Assembly (NCBI GenBank): GCA_964444305.1
Contig: CAYUGQ010000147.1
Span: 1-5,762 of the forward strand
Origin: JAKFFN01 sp964444305
Lineage (GTDB): Bacteria; Sumerlaeota; Sumerlaeia; Sumerlaeales; Sumerlaeaceae
Direction: 5' to 3'
Length of the DNA: 5,762 nucleotides
Shown here: piece after piece, positions 1-5,715 of the stretch
Numbering within the stretch: position 1 is the stretch's first letter
Layout: every line of letters starts with the position of its first letter
Translations under genes and position numbers: made by a program
The notes under the pieces: model-generated
Told to the model about the DNA's origin: nothing
The model's database searches: none
Seen by the model: only the letters and a program-made list of their open reading frames with translations

Positions 1-1560
1 TTCCTACTCCACGGCGTCACCGGCAGCGGAAAAACAGAAATCTACCTCCAAAACATTCGCCGTGCCCTCGAGCTGGAAGGCGAAGCCATCGTTCTCGTCC
101 CCGAAATATCCCTCACCCCCCAAACCGTCGACCGCTTCCGCCGCCGCTTCGGCGACATCGTCGGAGTCTACCATTCCCGCCTAACCCTCGGCCAGAAATT
201 CGATCTCTGGCGCGAAGTTTCCAGCGGCCAGATCCGCATCATGGTAGGCGCCCGCTCCGCCCTGTTCACCCCATTCCCCAATCTCAAAATCATCGTCGTC
301 GACGAAGAACACGAGCTCACCTACAAGCAAGACAGCAGCCCACGCTATCACGCCCGCGACCTCGCCATCAAACGCGCCCACGACGCCAACGCCGTCTGCC
401 TGCTCGGCAGCGCCACCCCCGCCATCGAATCCTATTATAAAGCCAAAACCGGCAAGTTCCACCTCCTCACCCTCAAAGAACGCATCGACGCCAAGCCCCT
501 CCCCCCCGTAACCGTCGTCGACATGGCCAACGAAGTCCGCGAAGAAGGCAACCCCGAATTCATAGGCCGCCAGCTATTCGCCGCCATGGGCGAATCCATC
601 GCCCGCAACGAACAAGTCCTCCTCTTCCTAAACCGCCGCGGCTTCTTCAATTTCCTCATTTGCCTTCAATGCCACGAAGCCACCAAATGCCAGCACTGCG
701 ACGTCGCCCTCACCCACCATAAAATCATGAACAAACTCATGTGCCACTACTGCGGTCGCGAATACGTCATCCCCAAACAATGCCCCCACTGCGAATCAAC
801 AGAACTAGGCATGATCGGTCTCGGCACAGAACGACTCGAAGAAATCGTTCAGCGAGCCTTCTCCTCATCCCGCATCATGCGCCTCGATCTCGACACCACC
901 CGCAAACGCGAAGCCTGGATGGAAGCTTGGAAAATCCTCGAAAAAGGCGAAGTCGACATCATCCTGGGCACCCAGATGATCGCCAAAGGCCTCCACCTGG
1001 AAAACGTAACCGTCGTAGGCCTCCCCATGGCAGACGGCGCATTCTATCAGCCCGATTTCCGCGCCACCGAACGCGGCTTCGCCCTCATGACCCAGGTCGC
1101 CGGTCGCGCCGGTCGCGGCAGCAAACCCGGCCGCGTCTTCCTCCAAACCTACGTCCCCCACCATTACGCCGTAGTCTACGCCCAGGCCCACGACTACATC
1201 GGCTTCTACAACAAAGAAATCCGCGTCCGCGAAGTCCTCCGCTTTCCCCCCCACTATCGCCTAATCGCCGTCCTCGCCACCGGCCGCAAAGAACAAGAAA
1301 CCGCAGAACTCATCAAAGAGTACTCCCGCCTCCTGAAAAAACACGCCCACCCCCACGACAACAAAGTCCAGGTTCTCGGCCCATCCCCCGCACCCCTCAG
1401 CAAGATCAACGACAACTACCGCTGGCGAGTCCTCCTCCGCAGCAAAACCCAAAGCCTCATGCGCCACGTGCTCCACAACGCCAACGAAGAATTTCAAAAC
1501 GTAAAAGGCAAAAGTTCCATCCAGATCATCGTCGATGTTGACCCGATGGATCTCCTTTAG
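1..1560 (+). CDS. priA: Primosomal replication-restart helicase PriA, 5'-truncated by the window edge
   Basis: PriA is a superfamily 2, 3'-to-5' DNA helicase that recognises stalled forks and reloads the replicative helicase. The reading frame is open from base 1, and 519 residues plus TAG are visible; E. coli PriA has about 730, so roughly the N-terminal 200 residues (DNA-binding region) lie outside the window. Helicase motifs in order, numbered from the window's first codon: Walker A GVTGSGKT (5-12), Walker B DEEH (101-104), GSATP (136-140), NRRG (211-214), GTQMIAKG (323-330) and QVAGRAGRG (365-373). Between them lies the PriA-specific zinc insertion, four CxxC pairs at 221/224, 230/233, 248/251 and 261/264, all eight cysteines present for two zinc ions. 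The C-terminus DVDPMDLL matches the family's usual ending. No frameshift or missing key residue is seen. An internal ATG at 241 is not the start, because essential motifs precede it. Codons are strongly C-ending. The 3' end overlaps the convergent downstream gene by 35 bp. Confidence 0.97.
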   Translation, partial: FLLHGVTGSGKTEIYLQNIRRALELEGEAIVLVPEISLTPQTVDRFRRRFGDIVGVYHSRLTLGQKFDLWREVSSGQIRIMVGARSALFTPFPNLKIIVVDEEHELTYKQDSSPRYHARDLAIKRAHDANAVCLLGSATPAIESYYKAKTGKFHLLTLKERIDAKPLPPVTVVDMANEVREEGNPEFIGRQLFAAMGESIARNEQVLLFLNRRGFFNFLICLQCHEATKCQHCDVALTHHKIMNKLMCHYCGREYVIPKQCPHCESTELGMIGLGTERLEEIVQRAFSSSRIMRLDLDTTRKREAWMEAWKILEKGEVDIILGTQMIAKGLHLENVTVVGLPMADGAFYQPDFRATERGFALMTQVAGRAGRGSKPGRVFLQTYVPHHYAVVYAQAHDYIGFYNKEIRVREVLRFPPHYRLIAVLATGRKEQETAELIKEYSRLLKKHAHPHDNKVQVLGPSPAPLSKINDNYRWRVLLRSKTQSLMRHVLHNANEEFQNVKGKSSIQIIVDVDPMDLL

Positions 1561-2467
1561 CCCTCAATTCCCCTTCCACCGCGAGCCTCACAAATTCCAA
1601 AATCAACGCCGCCGCCGATCGAACATAAACATCCGGCAATCGCACCTCCGCAAAAACAGACTCCGCCGAATCCGCCGGGCGCCTCATCACATCATAACAC
1701 GACCCCACGATCTGGTTAAAACACATCACCGGCACCCCCGGAAACCTCTCGGAAAAATCAAACAACGCCGCCGGCATCTCAGAAATCGTATCGATCCCTT
1801 CCCCCCGAATCCGCTCAAACTGCTCCTCCGCCCACGGCATCATCCCCCCGTTCCATGTCGGATGCTTCGCATAGGCCGTCCGCCCCCAATTCACATCCGG
1901 CTGAGCCAGCTTTCCCCGCTTCCGCACCAAATCCGCCAGTCCCGCCGCCCGGTCCACCGATCCCGCCGGAGCCTCATAGCACTCCGCCTCACGCCTCTCC
2001 CTCTCACCAAACTCATCCGCCTGCCACTGTGGCGGACGACTTTCATAAAGCGCTGGATAAGGCAAAGCCAGCGCCTCCGTAACCACCATCAAATCCCCAA
2101 CCCCCAGATCCTCCCTCAGCGAAACCGCCTGCGCCACACACAAAACCCGCTCCACCGCCACCTGCTCCCCCCGTTGAGCCAGCGCAAGCCATCCAAACAC
2201 ATGCGCGTTCTCCGGCGGCAAATAAAGAAAATTAAACACCCGCCCATTAACCTCAAATCGCCGGCTCAAAGTAAACGACGTACCCACCGATTCAAGCTCC
2301 CGCACCTCCGCCGCCCCAAAATCCCATGCAATCAAACGCCCCCCGATCCGCCCCCGCACCGCATTCCAAAGCCCCGGCATTTTCGCCACCACAGCCGCCA
2401 CCACACTCTCAAACAGCCCCCGGCAGTCAACCACCACAATCGTCTCAGTCTGTGTCCCGTCACTCAT
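1526..2467 (-). CDS. Divergent nucleoside-phosphorylase-like protein, function unknown
   Basis: A 313-residue protein of balanced composition, unlike the Arg/Pro/His-rich readings of the opposite strand, so the minus strand is the likely coding one. Two segments resemble the purine nucleoside phosphorylase/MTA phosphorylase superfamily. Residues ~107-133 (VERVLCVAQAVSLREDLGVG followed by DLMVV) look like the family's 'GV..vl...avGSLre.l.pGDlvv' strand-loop. Residues ~225-252 (IDTISEMPAALFDFSERF followed by GVPVMCFNQI) look like the 'GaD..sM...E...a...gvpv....i' segment. Canonical catalytic features are not clearly preserved: the usual Met-Glu is Met-Pro (231-232), and no clear SD or TN motif follows the last strand. 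The activity may therefore be altered or lost. I chose ATG at 2467. An upstream in-frame TTG at 2524 would read through the aldolase terminator and adds an odd hydrophobic/glycine stretch. No strong Shine-Dalgarno is seen. The gene ends in TGA inside the last codons of priA. An unrelated fold remains possible. Confidence 0.6.
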   Translation of the reverse strand: MSDGTQTETIVVVDCRGLFESVVAAVVAKMPGLWNAVRGRIGGRLIAWDFGAAEVRELESVGTSFTLSRRFEVNGRVFNFLYLPPENAHVFGWLALAQRGEQVAVERVLCVAQAVSLREDLGVGDLMVVTEALALPYPALYESRPPQWQADEFGERERREAECYEAPAGSVDRAAGLADLVRKRGKLAQPDVNWGRTAYAKHPTWNGGMMPWAEEQFERIRGEGIDTISEMPAALFDFSERFPGVPVMCFNQIVGSCYDVMRRPADSAESVFAEVRLPDVYVRSAAALILEFVRLAVEGELRAKGDPSGQHRR

Positions 2468-2500
2468 CACCAAAACCCATCCACCGCCAGCAAAAAATCC

Positions 2501-2538
2501 GCAAACAAAAAAGAACCCGGACAAAGCTGCCCGGGTTC
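2501..2538 (-). terminator. Rho-independent terminator of the aldolase gene
   Basis: Reading the minus strand, an 8-bp perfect stem GAACCCGG/CCGGGTTC (bases 2513-2520 with 2531-2538) encloses a 10-base loop. It is followed directly by six Ts, a G and three more Ts (2512 down to 2504). It begins 26 bases after the aldolase TAA. This is the classic intrinsic terminator form. It separates the aldolase transcript from the phosphorylase-like gene 97 bp downstream on the same strand, which would need its own promoter or depend on read-through. Confidence 0.9.
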
Positions 2539-2564
2539 CCTAGTTCTTAAATGCGACAACCGCC

Positions 2565-3644
2565 TTAAGCGATAGTCACCTCATCGCACAGGTAAACGTC
2601 CTGGATCGCCTGCAGCAGAGCAACACCCTCTGCCCGCGGACGCTGAAACGCCTTACGACCACTGATCAGGCCCATACCACCAGCCCGCTTGTTGATCACA
2701 GCCGTCTCCACAGCCTCAGCCAGATCGCTCTGCCCGCTGCTCGCGCCACCGCTGTTGATCAGGCCGGCACGACCATTGTAGCAGTTCAACACCTGGTAAC
2801 GAGTCAGGTCAATCGGGTTCTCCGTCGTCAGTTCCGAGTAAACTTTCTCATGCGTCTTGCCATGCTTCGTAGCATTATAACCGCCATTGTTCGTCGGCAG
2901 CTTCTGCTTAATGATGTCCGCCTGGATCGTAACACCCAGGTGGTTCGCCTGACCCGTCAGGTCAGCCGCCGTGTGATAATCCACACCGTCCACCTTAAAA
3001 CCGCTGTTACGCGTATAGCACCACAGAATCGTAGCCATACCCAGTTCGTGAGCATACTCAAAAGCCTCACTCACTTCCTGAAGCTGACGCGCAGACTCCT
3101 CGCTGCCGAAATAAATCGTAGCACCAACAGCAACCGCACCCATGTCATAAGCGCGCTTGATGCTGCCAAACATCACCTGGTCATACCGGTTCGGCAAGCT
3201 CAGGAACTCGTTGTGGTTGATCTTCACCACAAAAGGAATCTTGTGAGCATACTTGCGGGCAACAGCACCCAGCACACCAAACGTCGAAGCCACAGCGTTA
3301 CAGCCACCCTCGATAGCAAGCTGAACGATGTTCTCAGGCTCAAAATAATCCGGGTTCGGAGCAAAGCTCGCACCCGCACTATGCTCAATCCCCTGATCCA
3401 CTGGCAAAATCGAAACATATCCGGTTCCAGCCAAACGGCCATGATTCAGGATTTCCTGAATGGAACGCAAAACCCGCGGCGAACGATCGCTTGGACCGTA
3501 AACGTCAGACACATAATCCGACGTAGGAACATGCAGAATGTCTTTAGAAACCTTAGCCTTATAGTTAAGAAGGCTGTCCGCCTTGTCGCCAAGCAACTCG
3601 GCGATACGGTCGATCCCAACCCCTGAAACGGTAGCACTGCTCAT
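2565..3644 (-). CDS. fbaB: Class I fructose-bisphosphate aldolase, DhnA/FbaB type
   Basis: The 359-residue product catalyses reversible cleavage of fructose 1,6-bisphosphate to dihydroxyacetone phosphate and glyceraldehyde 3-phosphate in the cytoplasm, via a lysine Schiff base rather than a metal. E. coli FbaB is 350 residues, so length is normal. The C-terminal half closely resembles remembered FbaB sequence: TAADLTGQANHL (225-236), ADIIKQK (242-248) with K246 the expected Schiff-base lysine, NNGGY (252-256), ENPIDL.RYQ (275-284), GRAGLINSGGASSG (291-304), the phosphate-binding loop, and NKRAGGMGLISGRKAFQ (318-334). PVDQGIEH (81-88) is the conserved N-terminal barrel motif. The ATG at 3644 follows an AGGAGT Shine-Dalgarno by 10 bases, the strongest in the window. 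Codon choice is more balanced and T-richer than in priA, plsY or gpsA, as for a highly expressed or separately acquired gene. It is divergent from plsY-gpsA and closed by an intrinsic terminator. Confidence 0.96.
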   Translation of the reverse strand: MSSATVSGVGIDRIAELLGDKADSLLNYKAKVSKDILHVPTSDYVSDVYGPSDRSPRVLRSIQEILNHGRLAGTGYVSILPVDQGIEHSAGASFAPNPDYFEPENIVQLAIEGGCNAVASTFGVLGAVARKYAHKIPFVVKINHNEFLSLPNRYDQVMFGSIKRAYDMGAVAVGATIYFGSEESARQLQEVSEAFEYAHELGMATILWCYTRNSGFKVDGVDYHTAADLTGQANHLGVTIQADIIKQKLPTNNGGYNATKHGKTHEKVYSELTTENPIDLTRYQVLNCYNGRAGLINSGGASSGQSDLAEAVETAVINKRAGGMGLISGRKAFQRPRAEGVALLQAIQDVYLCDEVTIA

Positions 3645-3654
3645 GTTTTAATGA

Positions 3655-3660
3655 ACTCCT
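3655..3660 (-). promoter_or_regulatory. Strong Shine-Dalgarno of the aldolase gene
   Basis: AGGAGT on the minus strand, 10 bases before the ATG at 3644. It fixes the aldolase start and contrasts with the absent or weak ribosome sites of the other genes, which suggests high translation of the aldolase. Confidence 0.85.
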
Positions 3661-3723
3661 GGTTCGATATTAATATTAGTTACCCGGCCCGAATGGCCCG
3701 GGGGCAAAAACCTGGGCTGTGCT

Positions 3724-3737
3724 GAACACGCATGTTC
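3724..3737. promoter_or_regulatory. Perfect 5-bp-arm dyad GAACA-N4-TGTTC, candidate operator
   Basis: GAACA CGCA TGTTC is an inverted repeat about 80 bp upstream of the aldolase ATG and 174 bp before plsY. Its size and symmetry suit a dimeric helix-turn-helix repressor. The GAAC/GTTC half-sites recall LexA-type boxes, but the Gram-positive SOS box has GAAC-N4-GTTC, whereas here those four-base cores are six apart. The regulator is unknown; a chance dyad cannot be excluded. Confidence 0.35.
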
Positions 3738-3797
3738 TCCAATTGTTCGCCCAAAATCTGGATTCAACTAATTCGGACAGTCATTCATCTGCCCGTG

Positions 3798-3830
3798 CAT
3801 TTTTCATGGAAACCCCACTGGTGAAAAATG
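3798..3830. repeat. Perfect 9-bp inverted repeat with 15-base spacer upstream of plsY
   Basis: CATTTTTCA (3798-3806) and TGAAAAATG (3822-3830) are exact reverse complements separated by 15 bases. No gene ends nearby on either strand and no T-tract follows, so a terminator is unlikely. It could be an operator or a stem-loop in the plsY leader transcript. A second pairing, CACTGGTG (3816-3823) with CACCAGTG (3898-3905), shares bases 3822-3823 and would compete with it. Confidence 0.45.
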
Positions 3831-3910
3831 ACCACATCCCCCCATATCCAACCTCCCCTCCACGCCTTTTCCATTGCAACCCGCCCTCCCATCATAGCAC
3901 CAGTGTCCCC

Positions 3911-4567
3911 ATGATTATGAAAATCATTCTCGTAATGATCCTCGGTTACCTCGCCGGATCCATCCCCACCGGTCTATGGATAGGCCGCTCCATGCGCGGC
4001 ATCGACATCCGTGATCACGGCAGCGGAAATCTCGGAGCCACAAACGCCTTTCGCGTACTCGGTAAAAGCCTCGGCTCCCTCGTACTTTTCGTCGACGTCC
4101 TCAAAGGCCTCCTCCCCGTCCTCATCCTGCCCCGCCTCGTTGGCATCCCAAACCCCACCCCCGGCCTCGAAATGCTCATCGGAGCCTCCGCCATAGCCGG
4201 CCACGTTCTCTCCTTCTTTGTCGACTTTAAAGGCGGCAAAGGAGTCGCCACCGCCCTCGGAGTTTTCCTCGCCATCGCCCCCCTCGAAATGTCCATCATC
4301 CTCGCCATCGGCATCCTCATAATCGCCATCACCGGCTATGTCAGCCTCGCCTCCATCACCGGCGCCGTCCTCCTCCCCATCTTTCTCTTCGCCACCGGAC
4401 GCCCAACTTCCGTCCTCATCGTCGCCATGATCATATCCATCATAGTCCTCGTCCGTCACCGCACAAACCTCACCCGCCTGCTCCAGGGCCGCGAAAACCG
4501 TTTCTATCAAACCAGTGCCGGACCCGAAAGCGAAGAGCATCTTAAGGAAGCTGTACGAGACCGATAA
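3911..4567 (+). CDS. plsY: Acyl-phosphate:glycerol-3-phosphate acyltransferase PlsY
   Basis: PlsY is an integral membrane enzyme that moves a fatty acyl group from acyl-phosphate (made by PlsX) to sn-glycerol 3-phosphate, giving lysophosphatidate, the first step of phospholipid synthesis. The product has 218 residues from ATG 3911, or 216 from ATG 3917; the family is usually about 190-220. Numbered from 3917: an N-terminal membrane segment with GSIPTG (14-19), motif 1 GSGNLGATN (35-43), motif 2 GHVLSFFVDFKGGKGVAT (95-112) and motif 3 around VSLASI (142-147), then RHRTNLTRLLQGRE (180-193). Hydrophobic stretches at about 1-24, 52-74, 86-103, 112-139 and 143-180 fit a multi-pass protein. The frame is open back to an ATG at 3719, but those 64 extra residues are hydrophilic, Pro/Ser/His-rich and foreign to the family, so I reject that start. 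No Shine-Dalgarno precedes 3911 or 3917. It ends within a TAATG overlap with gpsA. Confidence 0.95.
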   Translation: MIMKIILVMILGYLAGSIPTGLWIGRSMRGIDIRDHGSGNLGATNAFRVLGKSLGSLVLFVDVLKGLLPVLILPRLVGIPNPTPGLEMLIGASAIAGHVLSFFVDFKGGKGVATALGVFLAIAPLEMSIILAIGILIIAITGYVSLASITGAVLLPIFLFATGRPTSVLIVAMIISIIVLVRHRTNLTRLLQGRENRFYQTSAGPESEEHLKEAVRDR

Positions 4568-5586
4568 TGACTATCGCCATAAACACCACCACAGCCGTCC
4601 TCGGAGCCGGCGCCTGGGGCCTCGCCCTCGCCGATCATCTTGCCCGTCAAGGAGCCAAAGTCCGCGTTTGGGACCGCGATCCTGAAACCCTCCAAACCCT
4701 TCGCGCCACCCGCACCGTCGGACGCCCCAAAAACCTCATCGTCCATGAAACCATAACATACCACGACACCATCCAGGAAGCAGCAACCCCCGCCAGCGTC
4801 ATTCTCAGCGTCGTTCCCTCCTTCGCCACCAAAGACATGTGCGAACCCCTCGCATCTTTGACCTGGCCCGATAACGGAGCTGTTTTCGTTAATTGCAGCA
4901 AAGGCATCGAACCCGAAACCCTTCGCCTTCCCTACGAAATCTTCGAACAAATCATCGGCCAGCGCAACGATCTCCGCTACGGCGTCCTCGCCGGACCCAG
5001 CCATGCCGAAGAAGTCAGCCGCCAAACCCCAACTGCCGTGGTCGCTTCCGCCCCAGACCCCGCTGATGCATTCCTCCTCCAACAACTCTTTTCCAACACA
5101 AACTTCCGCGTCTACACCCAGGCCGACTACCGCGCCGTAGAACTCGGCGGAGCCATGAAAAACGTAATGGCCATAGCCGCCGGCGTTTCCGACGGACGAG
5201 GCTTCGGCGACAACACCAAAGCCGCCCTCATCACCCGCGCCCTCGCAGAAATGTCCAGACTCGCCGTCGCACGCGGATCTCAGTCCGATGCCGTCGCCGG
5301 CCTCTCCGGGCTGGGCGACCTCATAGTCACCACCATGAGCCAACACAGCCGCAATCGTGGTTTCGGCGAACTCCTCGCCAAAGGACATTCCCCCCAGTCA
5401 GCCCTCGAAGAAATCGGCGCAGTCGTCGAAGGCTACCTTTCCTCAAAATCCGCATGGCAACTCGCCCAACGCCACGGCGTCGAAATGCCCCTCGTAAACA
5501 CCATCCACGGCGTACTCTATGAAAACCTGCCCATAGAAACAGCCGTCCAGCAACTCCTCGACCGCGATCTGAGACGAGAAGACTAA
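4567..5586 (+). CDS. gpsA: NAD(P)H-dependent glycerol-3-phosphate dehydrogenase GpsA
   Basis: GpsA reduces dihydroxyacetone phosphate to sn-glycerol 3-phosphate, the substrate acylated by PlsY. The protein has 339 residues, a normal family length, in the cytoplasm. An N-terminal Rossmann fold opens with VLGAGAWGLALA (11-22), whose GxGxxG is intact. Further family motifs are VVPS (82-85), SKGIE (111-115), AGPSHAEEV (142-150), ELGGAMKNVMAIAAGVSDG (192-210) with K198 the likely catalytic lysine, GFGDNTKAALITR (212-224), GLSGLGDLIVT (245-255) and SRNRGFG (261-267). No key residue is missing. The ATG shares its A with the last base of the plsY TAA (TAATG), so translation is probably coupled by re-initiation; an AAGGAAG about 16 bases upstream, within plsY, may help but is rather far. 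Codon use is C-ending, like plsY and priA. The plsY-gpsA pairing is a known arrangement in bacteria and supports both calls. Confidence 0.97.
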   Translation: MTIAINTTTAVLGAGAWGLALADHLARQGAKVRVWDRDPETLQTLRATRTVGRPKNLIVHETITYHDTIQEAATPASVILSVVPSFATKDMCEPLASLTWPDNGAVFVNCSKGIEPETLRLPYEIFEQIIGQRNDLRYGVLAGPSHAEEVSRQTPTAVVASAPDPADAFLLQQLFSNTNFRVYTQADYRAVELGGAMKNVMAIAAGVSDGRGFGDNTKAALITRALAEMSRLAVARGSQSDAVAGLSGLGDLIVTTMSQHSRNRGFGELLAKGHSPQSALEEIGAVVEGYLSSKSAWQLAQRHGVEMPLVNTIHGVLYENLPIETAVQQLLDRDLRRED

Positions 5587-5594
5587 CCCCAATC

Positions 5595-5610
5595 CGGGAG
5601 TCCAATCCCG
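5595..5610 (+). terminator. Weak hairpin just after gpsA, possible terminator
   Basis: CGGGA (5595-5599) pairs with TCCCG (5606-5610) across a 6-base loop, 8 bases after the gpsA stop. The stem is only 5 bp and no T-tract follows, so it is at best a weak or Rho-assisted transcript end for the plsY-gpsA operon. It may be chance. Confidence 0.25.
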
Positions 5611-5652
5611 TCCATCCGAAAGTTCCACCCACCAGCCACCACCATTTTCCTA

Positions 5653-5682
5653 TCCCATAGAGTCCCATAAGGTCCCATACGG
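5653..5682. repeat. Three direct TCCCATA repeats with exact 10-bp period
   Basis: TCCCATA occurs at 5653-5659, 5663-5669 and 5673-5679, each followed by a three-base unit (GAG, AGG, CGG). The spacing is exactly 10 bp, about one helical turn, so the copies face the same side of the DNA. The array lies between gpsA and a candidate promoter at 5686-5715, a position suited to a transcription-factor binding array. It could equally be a small tandem duplication or part of a wider dispersed intergenic repeat. Confidence 0.55.
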
Positions 5683-5685
5683 GAA

Positions 5686-5715
5686 TTGCAGCTTCCCCGC
5701 ACTTCGGCCTATAAC
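5686..5715 (+). promoter_or_regulatory. Sigma70-like promoter candidate pointing off the right edge
   Basis: TTGCAG (5686-5691) and TATAAC (5710-5715) are separated by 18 bp. The -10 matches TATAAT at five of six positions; the -35 shares only TTG clearly. It would start transcription near 5722. The first ATG (5726) reads only 11 codons to a TAG at 5759, so the transcript's product, if any, lies mainly beyond the window or is a short leader or RNA. Confidence 0.35.

Larger units (their letters stand above)
3645..3910. promoter_or_regulatory. Divergent intergenic control region between the aldolase gene and plsY
   Basis: These 266 bp separate two divergent genes and must hold both promoters. 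Near the aldolase gene is an AT-rich palindrome ATATTAATAT (3667-3676); on the minus strand it contains TAATAT, a plausible -10 element, without a convincing -35. Next to it is a GC-rich dyad, CCCGG/CCGGG (3683-3687 with 3698-3702). Towards plsY are the dyads listed separately. The final ~70 bases before plsY are pyrimidine-rich with no Shine-Dalgarno. I see no convincing gene here: the frame that leads into plsY is open from 3719 but its extra residues look non-coding, and a 30-codon ORF at 3732-3824 lacks a ribosome site. Confidence 0.6.

Noticed and set aside
741..1541. Plus-strand alternative frame inside priA
   Set aside because: Arg/Pro-rich shadow of the well-supported priA frame.
1535..2575. 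Long plus-strand open frame of about 346 codons opposite the phosphorylase-like gene
   Set aside because: Its translation is dominated by Arg, Pro and His, typical of the antisense of a GC-rich gene, with no recognisable motif; the minus-strand reading has a normal composition and family-like segments.
3732..3824. 30-codon ORF in the fba-plsY intergenic region as a leader peptide
   Set aside because: No ribosome site, no run of regulatory codons, and its ATG lies inside the GAACA dyad; chance is likely.
3719..3910. N-terminal extension of plsY from ATG 3719
   Set aside because: Sixty-four hydrophilic Pro/Ser/His-rich residues not found in PlsY, no Shine-Dalgarno, and the segment spans the dyads of the control region.
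3974..4540. Minus-strand frame of 188 codons opposite plsY, very rich in Asp, Glu and Gly
   Set aside because: Acidic/glycine composition comes from the antisense of C-ending plsY codons; plsY has clear family motifs.
4507..5388. Minus-strand frame of 293 codons opposite gpsA
   Set aside because: Gly/Ala/Glu-rich shadow of gpsA without family features.
5327..5668. Minus-strand ORF of 113 codons across the end of gpsA
   Set aside because: Trp/Gly/Arg-rich antisense reading beginning inside the TCCCATA repeat, with no supporting signal.
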